From Fen-1273 sp963748405 (GTDB lineage: Bacteria > Bacteroidota > Ignavibacteria > UBA10030 > UBA6906), in assembly GCA_963748405.1 (NCBI GenBank), contig CAVVIT010000008.1:310001-374000 (forward strand): a stretch of 64,000 nt of DNA, given 5' to 3'. This document shows, piece after piece, positions 8,929-16,916 of the stretch. Position 1 is the first letter of the stretch. Each line of letters starts with the position of its first letter. The translations under genes were made by a program, and so were the position numbers. The notes below the pieces were generated by a model, which searched no databases, was not told where the DNA came from, and worked only from the letters and a program-made list of their open reading frames with translations.

Positions 8929-10560
8929 TCACTCTCCGGGAGGCAGCGTTCCCCGCTTCCGGCTCCTCGTGATCTCGTCGAAAAGATCGCACTCCCGGCT
9001 CATCAGGTGCTCCCCGGATCCCAGCCTGTCTCCGAACTCGAAGTAGACGTCCTCCGTTTTCGCATACGGGGGCCACGCCGGAAGCCCGCCCCCGTTCGGG
9101 TCGCCCGTCGCCGCGAACCGGAGCCAGGCCCCGTGCATCGCTTCCGCGACGCTCATGTCGGCTTCGTCGGGGCGCACGCCGGGGGGGATCGTCTTGAACA
9201 CGTAGAACAGCTCGGCGCCGTGCGTCGCGCCGACGTTCCGCTCCTTCAGCACGCGGGCCACACGCGTGAAATGATAGACCCAGACGTGACCGTCGTGCGA
9301 GGCAAGTGCCCGGGCCGCCCGCCGGGCGGGGGCGACGAACGCGGCCACGGTGACGAGCCTTCCCAGTGCCGGCTGGACGTCCCCGGCGGTCCGGACGGGG
9401 AACAGGTTCATCACGCGGTCGGCGAATTCGCCGAACAACTTCTCCTGGGCGAGCCTGTATCCGATCGGCAAGCGGATCGGGATCTGCCGTGTGAAGAGCG
9501 TTCCTTCGTCCGCGTTGGAACCGAGGATCACCGGAACGGCGTTCTGCTCGCCGGCGGCGAACGTTTCGAGGGGCGGGCGGGGAATTACGTATCCGTCGAT
9601 CGCCGGTCCCATTTTTCTTCCCCCTCCGAACAGTCCGATCCGCGGGTGGCTTGATTCGAGGAGTTTGTCGGCGGACGTGGCGCGAAGCCGCGAGGCGGTC
9701 TCCTCCGCCGGAGACCCGGGGTTGTCGATGCCGATAGCGCGGGCGATGTCGACCCCCGCGGACTCTGCGGATGAGTCATGCACGTCCTGCCCGCGGAGCG
9801 GGGGGAGATTCGCGGGAATGCCGCTCTCCATGATCGCCTTGTGGAAGAGCCCCCGGGCGAGCGGTGAACCGAGAAGACACCCGACGGCGACGCTGCCTGC
9901 CGATTCGCCGAATATCGTTACGTTTCCCGGGTCGCCGCCGAATGCCGCAATGTTCCTCTGCACCCACCGGAGCGCTGCGATCTGGTCGAGAAGCCCGTAG
10001 TTGCCCGACACGTGATCCGGCGACTCCGCGCTCAGCGCGGGATGGGCCAGGAACCCGAAAGGACCGAGCCGGTAGTTGATCGTCACCTCGACCGCGCCGT
10101 CCTCGGCGAAGTGGAGCCCGTCGTACGTCGCCTGTGACCCGCTGCCGATCGTGAAGCCCCCGCCGTGTATCCACACCATGACGGGCTTCCTCTCCCCCGG
10201 GCCTGCCGCGGTCCACACATTCAGGTAGAGACAGTCCTCGCTCTGCGATCCGCGAACTCCGGGAACGATCTTCTGTGCCGGCTGGGGACAGGAGGGACCG
10301 AACGTGCTGCAGTCTTTCACCCCGTTCCAGGGTGCCACGGGCTGAGGCGGTTTCCACCGGAGCGCCCCGACCGGGGGGCGGGCATACGGGATGCCCCTGA
10401 AAACGCGAACGGGGGAGCCCGGGAGATCAGTCACGCCCCGGATATTCCCCGCGTCGATGGTCAGCAGCGTATCCCCCGCCCGTGCGGCAGGGGGGAAAAG
10501 AACGAGTGTGCTCAGCGTGAAGACGCATCCTGCAAGCAGCGCCGGTATCGGACTTCTCAT
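8929..10560 (-). CDS. secreted type-B carboxylesterase
   Basis: 543 residues with a signal peptide (about 1-28). It has the alpha/beta-hydrolase signatures of the type-B family: the oxyanion-hole HGGG (132-135), the nucleophile S220 in FGESAG, the acid in SNADEGTLF and the catalytic histidine in ATHGAELFYVF. The EDCLYLNVW motif is also present (about 109-117). It should hydrolyse esters of alcohols or phenols outside the cytoplasm. The ATG at 10560 is preferred over the upstream frame (to 10617) because GGGAGGG precedes it and the signal peptide begins there. It is monocistronic as far as I can see. Confidence 0.92.
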   Translation of the reverse strand: MRSPIPALLAGCVFTLSTLVLFPPAARAGDTLLTIDAGNIRGVTDLPGSPVRVFRGIPYARPPVGALRWKPPQPVAPWNGVKDCSTFGPSCPQPAQKIVPGVRGSQSEDCLYLNVWTAAGPGERKPVMVWIHGGGFTIGSGSQATYDGLHFAEDGAVEVTINYRLGPFGFLAHPALSAESPDHVSGNYGLLDQIAALRWVQRNIAAFGGDPGNVTIFGESAGSVAVGCLLGSPLARGLFHKAIMESGIPANLPPLRGQDVHDSSAESAGVDIARAIGIDNPGSPAEETASRLRATSADKLLESSHPRIGLFGGGRKMGPAIDGYVIPRPPLETFAAGEQNAVPVILGSNADEGTLFTRQIPIRLPIGYRLAQEKLFGEFADRVMNLFPVRTAGDVQPALGRLVTVAAFVAPARRAARALASHDGHVWVYHFTRVARVLKERNVGATHGAELFYVFKTIPPGVRPDEADMSVAEAMHGAWLRFAATGDPNGGGLPAWPPYAKTEDVYFEFGDRLGSGEHLMSRECDLFDEITRSRKRGTLPPGE

Positions 10561-10644
10561 GGGACCCTCCCTGCTCCGGTTTTTCCCAAGATACGTCCAT
10601 TCTCCGTGAGGTTCCACCCCGAAATCTGTTACGGGTGAAATTTG

Positions 10645-11316
10645 CTACGGGAGGAGGGAACCGTCCGTTCCCGGGGTTCCTTCGTTGCGGGAAATCAGGA
10701 GAATCCTGTCAAGGGCCTCCGAAAGCCGGCGGGAAGACTCGTGGATCATCTGCATGTACATCGCGTTTCGGGTCTGGTCGATTTCGTCGCGGACGAGCGC
10801 GGAGAATCCGGCAGTCTCTTTCCGCGGATTTCCGGGATCGCCCTTGAATCCGGACATCGCGCTCAGCTTGATCCTGATCAGGTCCCCGGCCTGCAGCGTG
10901 GCCCTCACGAGGTTCTGTTCGACGTCCGCCGGCGCGGCGACCTCGAGCATCGCAGCGATGGTGCCCGTCTTCCGGCCGAGGGAATCCGCGAGCGGGCACG
11001 ATTTCAGCAGAACCCAGAGTATCGAGCCGTCGCTTCTCAGGATGCGGTGCTCCATGGAATACCGCGTTCCCTCCGCCCGCGACCGCTCGATCCCGCGCCC
11101 GACCCGGTCTTTGTCCTCCGGGTGGATCGTGCGCAGCCATCCCATCTCTTTGGCATCCTGTGCGGAAACCCCGGTCAACGTGCACCAGCGGTCGTTGATC
11201 ATCACGTCCTTCCCGTTAGCGTCGGAAAGGCACACGCCGATCGAGGCGTTCCGGGCCAGCTCCATGATCTGGACGCTGACATCCCGTGACTCCGATCCGT
11301 GTACGTCACGAACCAT
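10645..11316 (-). CDS. PAS-domain protein with degenerate histidine-kinase dimerisation helix
   Basis: 223 residues. A PAS/PAC domain spans about 15-125 (IGVCLSDANGKDVMINDRW, RTIHPEDKDRV). The C-terminus looks like a decayed HisKA domain. The stretch LSAMSGFKG stands where active kinases have an H-E-L-R-T-P motif, but the phospho-accepting histidine is absent. The second helix, MIHESSRRLSEALDRILLISR, resembles the usual HisKA helix 2. There is no ATPase domain; the protein stops there. Its start overlaps the end of the receiver gene by 11 bases, so the two are made together. I infer a signalling partner for that receiver, not a kinase. Confidence 0.8.
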   Translation of the reverse strand: MVRDVHGSESRDVSVQIMELARNASIGVCLSDANGKDVMINDRWCTLTGVSAQDAKEMGWLRTIHPEDKDRVGRGIERSRAEGTRYSMEHRILRSDGSILWVLLKSCPLADSLGRKTGTIAAMLEVAAPADVEQNLVRATLQAGDLIRIKLSAMSGFKGDPGNPRKETAGFSALVRDEIDQTRNAMYMQMIHESSRRLSEALDRILLISRNEGTPGTDGSLLP

Positions 11317-11671
11317 CGCACAGCTCCCGGCAGATGCGAATCACGTTGTCCTGGTCCATCGATTTATCATAGAAGAAGTCTGCCCCCGCGAGCAAGCACG
11401 CTTTCCTGTACTGTTCGCCCGGGAAATTGGTGAACATGATGACGACGGTCTCCGGGGATCTGTTCTTGATGCGACGCAGGGCCTCGATGCCCGACCCTCC
11501 GGGCATCCGGATGTCGAGTATGATGACCCCCGGCGAGATGTTCTCCGCCATCCGGACGGCGTCATCGGCAGTGGCGGCCTCGCCGGCGATTTCTATGCCG
11601 CCGACCTCCGAGAGGGCTTCTTTCAGACGGTCACGGACTGTCGCCGAATCATCGGCTATAAGGACTTTCAT
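11306..11671 (-). CDS. stand-alone response regulator receiver
   Basis: 121 residues forming a single CheY-like receiver domain with no output domain. The acidic pocket (D7, D8), phospho-acceptor D53 (ILDIRMPGG), T/S switch residue (MFTN) and the lysine (YDKS) are all present, so it should accept phosphate. The ATG at 11671 begins exactly at the domain (MKVLIADDS) with GAGG upstream; a longer frame starts at 11701. It overlaps the PAS protein by 11 bases. It must act through protein contact or a phosphorelay. Confidence 0.88.
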   Translation of the reverse strand: MKVLIADDSATVRDRLKEALSEVGGIEIAGEAATADDAVRMAENISPGVIILDIRMPGGSGIEALRRIKNRSPETVVIMFTNFPGEQYRKACLLAGADFFYDKSMDQDNVIRICRELCDGS

Positions 11672-11836
11672 CCGGGAGGCCTCGTCGCTGTTGCGCCGCA
11701 TTCGCCAACCAAGGCCGTGTAATATACGTGCACTCCACCCGTTTTGGATTCAGGAGATCGATGGAGATTCGGTCATCCTTTTTCCTATAACGATGTCGGT
11801 GTTTGTCCTACAGGAGGGAGTTGCGGGGATGTCCGT

Positions 11837-12466
11837 CTAGACCAGCTTGTTGGTTATCGCGTAGGTCGTCAACTCGGCGCTGTTCTTCATGTTCATCTTC
11901 TGAAGAATGCGCGTCCGGTATGTGCTCACGGTTTTGACGCTCAGGGAGAGCTCTTCGGCGATCCCGGTGGGCGTCTTGCCTGAGGCAATGAGGCAGAGTA
12001 TCTGGAGTTCCCTGTCGGAGAGGGACTCGTGGAGTGCTTGTGCGGAAGGCCGTTCCAGTTCCACCGCCAGCTTCTCGGCGAGCGACGCGCTCACGTATTT
12101 CCTTCCCCCCACGGCATGCCTGACTGCGGTGACGAGCTCCTCCGGCGCCGAGTCCTTCGTGATGTAGCCGGCGGCGCCGTTTTTCAATGCCCGCAGGGCG
12201 TACTGGCTCTCCGGGTGCATGCTCAGGATCAGCACGGGGAGTTTCGGCCTCAGGCGCCGGATGTCCTTGAGGATCTCAAGCCCGTTGCGCCCCGGCATGG
12301 AGATGTCCATGAGCACGACGTCCGGGGAACCCGTCGCCAGCAGGTCAAGGACCTCGCCGCCGTTCTGTGCCTCGCCGGCGATCCGCATGTCCGGCTGTTC
12401 TTCAAGTATCTGTTTCAACCCCTGCCGTACCACGGCATGGTCGTCGGCGATGAGAACAGTGATCAT
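11837..12466 (-). CDS. NarL/LuxR-family response regulator
   Basis: 209 residues: receiver domain (1-120, phospho-acceptor D54 in LMDISMPG, Lys in ITKDS) and a C-terminal LuxR-type helix-turn-helix (about 145-205, LSDRELQILCLIASG, AEELSLSVKTVSTYRTRI). It is 18 bases downstream of the membrane histidine kinase on the same strand, so it is that kinase's partner and a DNA-binding transcription regulator. The lone receiver and PAS genes follow 165 bases further on and may or may not be in the same transcript. Confidence 0.93.
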   Translation of the reverse strand: MITVLIADDHAVVRQGLKQILEEQPDMRIAGEAQNGGEVLDLLATGSPDVVLMDISMPGRNGLEILKDIRRLRPKLPVLILSMHPESQYALRALKNGAAGYITKDSAPEELVTAVRHAVGGRKYVSASLAEKLAVELERPSAQALHESLSDRELQILCLIASGKTPTGIAEELSLSVKTVSTYRTRILQKMNMKNSAELTTYAITNKLV

Positions 12467-12484
12467 GGCGTTCTCCCGGTGATT

Positions 12485-14509
12485 TCAGGCTGTGGGAATG
12501 CTCACGCTGACCGTTGTCCCTCCTCCTCTCGTTTCCCCGATCGTCAATTCACCTCCGTACATCATGGCGCGTTCCTTCATGCCGAGTATCCCGAACGACT
12601 CGCCCGGCGCCGACGCTCCGGGGGACATCCCGATGCCGTTGTCGGTGACCGTGAGCGAGACCCGGTTCCCGCTCCGGCGCAGGAGGGCGTCCACGCGCGT
12701 TGCCCGGGAGTGACGGGCGACGTTCGTCAGCGTCTCCTGGAATATGCGGAAGACCGTCGTCGTCCGTTCGACGTCCAGCGGCCCATCGGCGCCTTCCGTC
12801 GTAAGCGTGCAGGCGATGCCGCACCGGTTCTGGAATTCCTGCGCCTGCCATTCCAGTGCCGCGATCAACCCGAGATCGTCCAGGATTCCGGGCCTCAGAT
12901 CGGATGCGATCCGCCGGACGGTGCGGACAGTTTCGTCGACCAGGCCGATCATTTTTCGTACCCTCTCGGCGAGCGCCGTCTGGTCGGGGGGGATTCTGCC
13001 GGCGCACCAGGAAAGGTCCATCTTCAACCCCGTCAGCTCCTGCCCGAGCTGGTCGTGAATCTCCCGGGCGACGTGCGTCCTTTCATCTTCCCTGACCTTC
13101 TCGAGATGGGTGCCGAGTCTCCGGAGCTGGTTCCGGGAGGAGACGATCTCTTCCTCGGCCGCCTTGAGATCCGTGATGTCGATCGCCATGAAGACGACGC
13201 ACTCTTTGCCGTCGATGTCGATCACCTCGGCCGACACGAGCGCGTGTCCCTCGCGGCCGGTTTTCGATCGGAACTTCGCCTGCCGGTTACGCACGGGCTC
13301 GTGTTTGCGCAGTGATGTCACAAGGGCTTCCCGCTCCTGCGGGACGGACCAGATGCCCACCTCGAGGGCCTTCCTGTCGTGGACGTCCTGCCGCGTGTAC
13401 CCGAACGCCGCGCAGAAGCTGTCGTTGATGTCGACGATCTCTCCGTCGGCGAGTGCGGTGATGCCCATGGGGAGCGGGCTCGAGTAGAATACACGCGAAA
13501 ATTTCTCCTCCGATTTTCGCACGGCTTCTTCCATCCGGTGACGTTCCGTGATGTCGTCATAGATGCCGATGACGCCGTAGGCGTTTCCTTCGGCGTCAAG
13601 AAGAGGGACCTTGTTCGTGTCGACCAGGATGCGCGTTCCGTCGGCGAGCTGCACCGGTTCGACGATGTGCCTTTTGGGCCGCCGGGTCCGGATGACGTCC
13701 GCGTCGTCCGCCCGGTATGCCTCGGCCTCGCTCCTCTGCCAGGGGAGATCGAAATCGGTCTTTCCGAGAATCTGATCAGGCCGGTCGAGCCCGACGGTCT
13801 TTGCGAATACCGCGTTGCAGCCCATGTATCGCCCGTCGCGATCCTTCCAGAAGACGGACTGCGGAACCGAGTTCAGGACCGAGGAGAGCATCTGCTGGTT
13901 CCTGACGAGGTCCTCCTGCATCCGGTGACGTTCCGTCAGTTGTGCCGCCGCCTGGTCGAGCGCGCTCTTCAGCGTTCCCGTCGTGATGATATAGAGGACG
14001 AGAATCATGATCAGGCTCATCGTATGGAGTATCCAGATTGCGGCGGGGGAAACCGGGAAGTTTGCAGCGGGAAGGATGCCCGCTGACTGTGCCCAGACGA
14101 GGACGATGCCCGTGAGGAAGACCACGGCGGCGGCGGCGATCGCCGCGGACGTCCCCAGGAGGAGTGCGGCGAAGAAAGGAATCACGTAGTACGCGTTGAT
14201 GGAAGGTGCGAATATCCCTCCCGCCGTCCACACGGCGGAGGTCACCATGACGTAGAGCGATGCGACGAGGAGTATGCTCCCCAGTCTGAGGTAGGACCTG
14301 CGCGCAAGGGAGAGGAGGATCAGTCCGTCGGCGTCATTGATGAGTGCGTACACGAGATCCCGGGGAAACCGCTGTGGCAGGACTATCTCCACGGTGACGA
14401 GGGTCGTTGTTACGATCACCATCAGCGATATGACGATCCAGTGGAAGTGGCGCGCCGTCAGCGTGTCAACGGGGTCGGGGAATTCACGCGGGACGAAGAG
14501 CTTGATCAT
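12485..14509 (-). CDS. membrane PAS-PAS sensor histidine kinase (HisKA_3 / NarX-DesK class)
   Basis: 674 residues: about six membrane helices (25-190), a short coiled coil, two PAS/PAC domains (about 200-320 and 325-445), a HisKA_3 dimerisation domain with the phospho-accepting H485 (REIHDQLGQE), and an HATPase domain with N box (FQETLTNVARHS) and G box (DNGIGM, GILGMKER). The membrane part may sense an envelope or lipid signal; the PAS domains a small molecule or redox state. A perfect AGGAGG stands 1 base before ATG 14512 and 4 bases before ATG 14509; I prefer 14509. It has its own promoter and a leader stem-loop. Confidence 0.92.
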   Translation of the reverse strand: MIKLFVPREFPDPVDTLTARHFHWIVISLMVIVTTTLVTVEIVLPQRFPRDLVYALINDADGLILLSLARRSYLRLGSILLVASLYVMVTSAVWTAGGIFAPSINAYYVIPFFAALLLGTSAAIAAAAVVFLTGIVLVWAQSAGILPAANFPVSPAAIWILHTMSLIMILVLYIITTGTLKSALDQAAAQLTERHRMQEDLVRNQQMLSSVLNSVPQSVFWKDRDGRYMGCNAVFAKTVGLDRPDQILGKTDFDLPWQRSEAEAYRADDADVIRTRRPKRHIVEPVQLADGTRILVDTNKVPLLDAEGNAYGVIGIYDDITERHRMEEAVRKSEEKFSRVFYSSPLPMGITALADGEIVDINDSFCAAFGYTRQDVHDRKALEVGIWSVPQEREALVTSLRKHEPVRNRQAKFRSKTGREGHALVSAEVIDIDGKECVVFMAIDITDLKAAEEEIVSSRNQLRRLGTHLEKVREDERTHVAREIHDQLGQELTGLKMDLSWCAGRIPPDQTALAERVRKMIGLVDETVRTVRRIASDLRPGILDDLGLIAALEWQAQEFQNRCGIACTLTTEGADGPLDVERTTTVFRIFQETLTNVARHSRATRVDALLRRSGNRVSLTVTDNGIGMSPGASAPGESFGILGMKERAMMYGGELTIGETRGGGTTVSVSIPTA

Positions 14510-14570
14510 CATGCCTCCTCTTGGAGCCGGGAGCGCGGAGTGGATCCGGGACGGTGTGCGGAAACGCAAA

Positions 14571-14604
14571 ATGGCCCTTCCGGGCAAAGTCGGAAAAGGG
14601 CCAT
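14571..14604 (-). promoter_or_regulatory. leader stem-loop of the histidine kinase mRNA
   Basis: ATGGCCCTT pairs with AAGGGCCAT around a GC-rich loop; read on the minus strand the stem is followed by TTTGCGTTT. It lies between the promoter at 14624-14652 and the kinase start, so it could be a weak attenuator or an mRNA-stabilising hairpin. Confidence 0.5.
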
Positions 14605-14623
14605 CTCAATGAACCGACGGTGG

Positions 14624-14652
14624 AATCTAGCGACGCCACCCGTCAAACGCAA
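14624..14652 (-). promoter_or_regulatory. promoter of the histidine kinase operon
   Basis: On the minus strand TTGCGT, a 17-base spacer and TAGATT. It lies about 115 bases before the kinase start and is divergent from the MtaA/UroD-like promoter. Confidence 0.5.
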
Positions 14653-14684
14653 GCGAACGGACGCGAATCGCGGAGAATGCGTGT

Positions 14685-14713
14685 TTGGATTTGTTCCCGC
14701 TTCGGGGTATCTT
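14685..14713 (+). promoter_or_regulatory. promoter of the MtaA/UroD-like operon
   Basis: TTGGAT (14685-14690), a 17-base spacer, TATCTT (14708-14713). The predicted start of transcription near 14720 leaves a leader of about 95 bases. Confidence 0.5.
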
Positions 14714-14740
14714 CCCTTCATACCTTGCTCATTGTACACA

Positions 14741-14775
14741 GGCCGTTCTCCTTCACCGGGTGAATGGCTTTTTTT
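14741..14775 (+). terminator. possible attenuator in the leader of the MtaA/UroD-like gene
   Basis: TTCACC/GGTGAA, extended by GCC/GGC across an internal loop, is followed directly by seven T (14769-14775). It lies between a good promoter and the start codon. A second GC-rich hairpin (GTGCACGG...GTGCAC, about 14777-14800) follows and could be an alternative structure. I recognise no known riboswitch. Confidence 0.4.
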
Positions 14776-14813
14776 GTGCACGGCGAACCCGTGCGTGCAC
14801 CTGACGACAACCG

Positions 14814-15932
14814 ATGATGACTCCCAGAGACCGTTTGCTTACCGCGCTTCACGGGGGAACCCCTGACCGTCTCCCCGCCACCATTCACCAGTGGCAGGGT
14901 TTTCACCTTGAAGAATACATGGGAGGGATAAGCGACCTGGATGCCTGCACGGCCGTCGGCCTTGATGCCCAGATCCAGTACTTTGAAGATATGGCGCAAT
15001 TCTGGCTTGTGGATGCCGATTTCACGAAGCTGAACACGCCGCAGTGGAAAGACATCCCTGTGATACTCTCCAACGAGCCCGATCGCCGGATCGTCCACCA
15101 CACGATCGAGACCCCGGGAGGGGATCTCGGGTACAAGACCGCGGGCGACAGGAAGACGACGTGGATAACCGAATACCTGGTCAAAAAAGAGGATGACCTG
15201 GATCTCATTCGGAAGTACATGCCTGTCCCCCGGCTGAACCTCCCGCCTGTCGCGGCAAAACGCGATGAAATCGGGGATGCGGGTATCCTCCGCGGTTTCG
15301 TCTGGGGAGACCAGGCCGGGTGCTGGCAGCACGCGGCCTGCCTCATGGACGTCACGCGCCTCATCGAGGCCACGTTCGACAATCCGGGATGGGTTCACGA
15401 ATTCCTGGACGTGCTTCTCGTGAAGAAGCTGCAGTTCATCGGGTCGATGGAGGGCGCCGCGTTCGATCTCATCGAAACCGGCGGAGGTGCTTCATCGTCG
15501 ACGCTGATCTCCCCCGCGATCCACAGGGAGTTCTGTCTTCCGTACGACAGGCGGATGCACGACGCCCTGCACGACATCGGCTTCGCGGTCACGTACCACA
15601 CGTGCGGCGGCACCCGGGGGATCGAGGAGTTCATCGTCGCGAACCACGCGGACGCGTCGGAGACACTCGCGCCGCCGAGCGTCGGGGGAAACCAGGAGCC
15701 GTGGGAGCTGAAGGACAAGGTGGGAGACCGGCTGGCCCTCATCGGGGGGATCGACCAGTTCAATACGCTCACCCGGGGATCGGCCGCCGAAATCCGTGAG
15801 AACGTCATCCGGCTCTTCGAGACCGTCGGCCGCGGCGGCGGGTACATCTGCTCGGCCTCGGACCATTTTTTCGATACCCCCGTGGAGAACCTGAGGGCCT
15901 TCGCCCTTGCCGCGAAGGAGTGTGTCTATTGA
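14814..15932 (+). CDS. uroporphyrinogen-decarboxylase-fold protein of the MtaA/CmuA methyltransferase type
   Basis: 372 residues. It has the UroD family frame (start RDRLLTALHGGTPDRLP; ends GGYICSASDHFF), but the zinc signature of the cobamide methyltransferase branch is present: H262-x-C264 (TYHTCGG) and C346 (YICSASDH). In MtaA/CmuA-type enzymes these bind Zn and activate a thiol for methyl transfer, whereas heme-pathway HemE lacks them. I therefore favour a methyltransferase or demethylase over heme synthesis. No corrinoid protein is adjacent. Start codons 14814 and 14817 are both possible, with no clear Shine-Dalgarno. The stop overlaps the start of the next gene. Confidence 0.8.
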   Translation: MMTPRDRLLTALHGGTPDRLPATIHQWQGFHLEEYMGGISDLDACTAVGLDAQIQYFEDMAQFWLVDADFTKLNTPQWKDIPVILSNEPDRRIVHHTIETPGGDLGYKTAGDRKTTWITEYLVKKEDDLDLIRKYMPVPRLNLPPVAAKRDEIGDAGILRGFVWGDQAGCWQHAACLMDVTRLIEATFDNPGWVHEFLDVLLVKKLQFIGSMEGAAFDLIETGGGASSSTLISPAIHREFCLPYDRRMHDALHDIGFAVTYHTCGGTRGIEEFIVANHADASETLAPPSVGGNQEPWELKDKVGDRLALIGGIDQFNTLTRGSAAEIRENVIRLFETVGRGGGYICSASDHFFDTPVENLRAFALAAKECVY

Positions 15933-16810
15933 ACGCTGACCACGACAGGATCAGTCCCACGGCGAAGATCACCGCGTACTGGCGGTCGCTCACCGACATC
16001 CCCTTCTCCGGAGAAATAGCGGAGGCCGTCGGGGCCGAAGAGACGGCACGGGCGCTGCTGGGAGAGAGGATCGTCCGGATGGGGACGCTCTCTCCGTCGA
16101 TATTCGAAGCGAGATTCAAATCCATTGACCGTGCCTGCGCGAAGACGGGGATGAAGAACGTCCTGGAGCTGGCGTGCGGACTCTCGCCGCGGGGTCTGGG
16201 AATCGCCGCGAAGGGGGGGATCTATGTCGGCACGGATCTTCCCGATATGCACGCGGAGAGTTCGCCGGTTATTCTTGCGATTGCGGAGCGCGAGGGGATT
16301 CCGACGGCCGGGCTCCACCTTCAGCCGGCGAACGTCCTGAACAGGGAGGATCTTGAGCAGGCCGCCTCCTGCTTCCGCGGCGGAACATTCGCGGTGTGCA
16401 ACGAGGGTCTCCTGATGTACCTGGACAGGGAGGAACGGAAGACGATGGCGGAGAACATCCGTGGGCTCCTCCTGAAGTCCGGGGGGTGCTGGATCACGAC
16501 GGACATCCTGTTCAGGGTTATCAGGGAAACCATCATGACGGTGTTCGGACCGGAGGCGAGGAGCGTCGTCCGGCCGGCGATGAAGATGCTCGCCGACCAG
16601 ACGGGAAGGAACGTGTCGTCCAACGATTTTGCCGACAGGGCGGAGGCCCTCCGGTTCTATGAAGACCTGGGGTTCAGCGTCGAGGAGCTGCCGCTCTACT
16701 CCGACCCCCGCGAGCTTTCGTCCGCCTCCAGGGTTCCCGAACCCTACAGGGAGGCGTTCTTTGCGATACTTGCGAAGGCAACGGTCTGGATCCTGGTTCC
16801 CGCTCGCTGA
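15929..16810 (+). CDS. SAM-dependent methyltransferase of the leucine carboxyl methyltransferase (LCM) type
   Basis: 293 residues. The SAM-binding motif reads LELACGLSPRGLG (about residue 75), followed by YVGTDLPD, the acidic end of strand 2, and CNEGLLMYLDREE further on. This pattern matches the LCM/Ppm1-like O-methyltransferases that bacteria use on small carboxyl or hydroxyl groups. I place the start at TTG 15929, because GAAGGAG lies 8 bases before it and the codon overlaps the previous stop (TTGA); a GTG at 15920 sits too close to the ribosome site. The coupling implies that it works with the MtaA/UroD-like protein. Confidence 0.8.
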   Translation: MNADHDRISPTAKITAYWRSLTDIPFSGEIAEAVGAEETARALLGERIVRMGTLSPSIFEARFKSIDRACAKTGMKNVLELACGLSPRGLGIAAKGGIYVGTDLPDMHAESSPVILAIAEREGIPTAGLHLQPANVLNREDLEQAASCFRGGTFAVCNEGLLMYLDREERKTMAENIRGLLLKSGGCWITTDILFRVIRETIMTVFGPEARSVVRPAMKMLADQTGRNVSSNDFADRAEALRFYEDLGFSVEELPLYSDPRELSSASRVPEPYREAFFAILAKATVWILVPAR

Positions 16811-16916
16811 TCGCGAATCCCCCCGTTAAACCTGTCGCCCCCCGGCTTGTCAATACTGCAGGCGGATGATCTGTCCGCGCGGATCGCATTGTGCCATTCT
16901 GCGGGAAGGTGACGGC

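Noticed and set aside
10600..10644. CCACCCC...GGGTGAAA stem as terminator of the PAS gene
   Set aside because: The stem is only about 5 bp and on the minus strand no T run follows.
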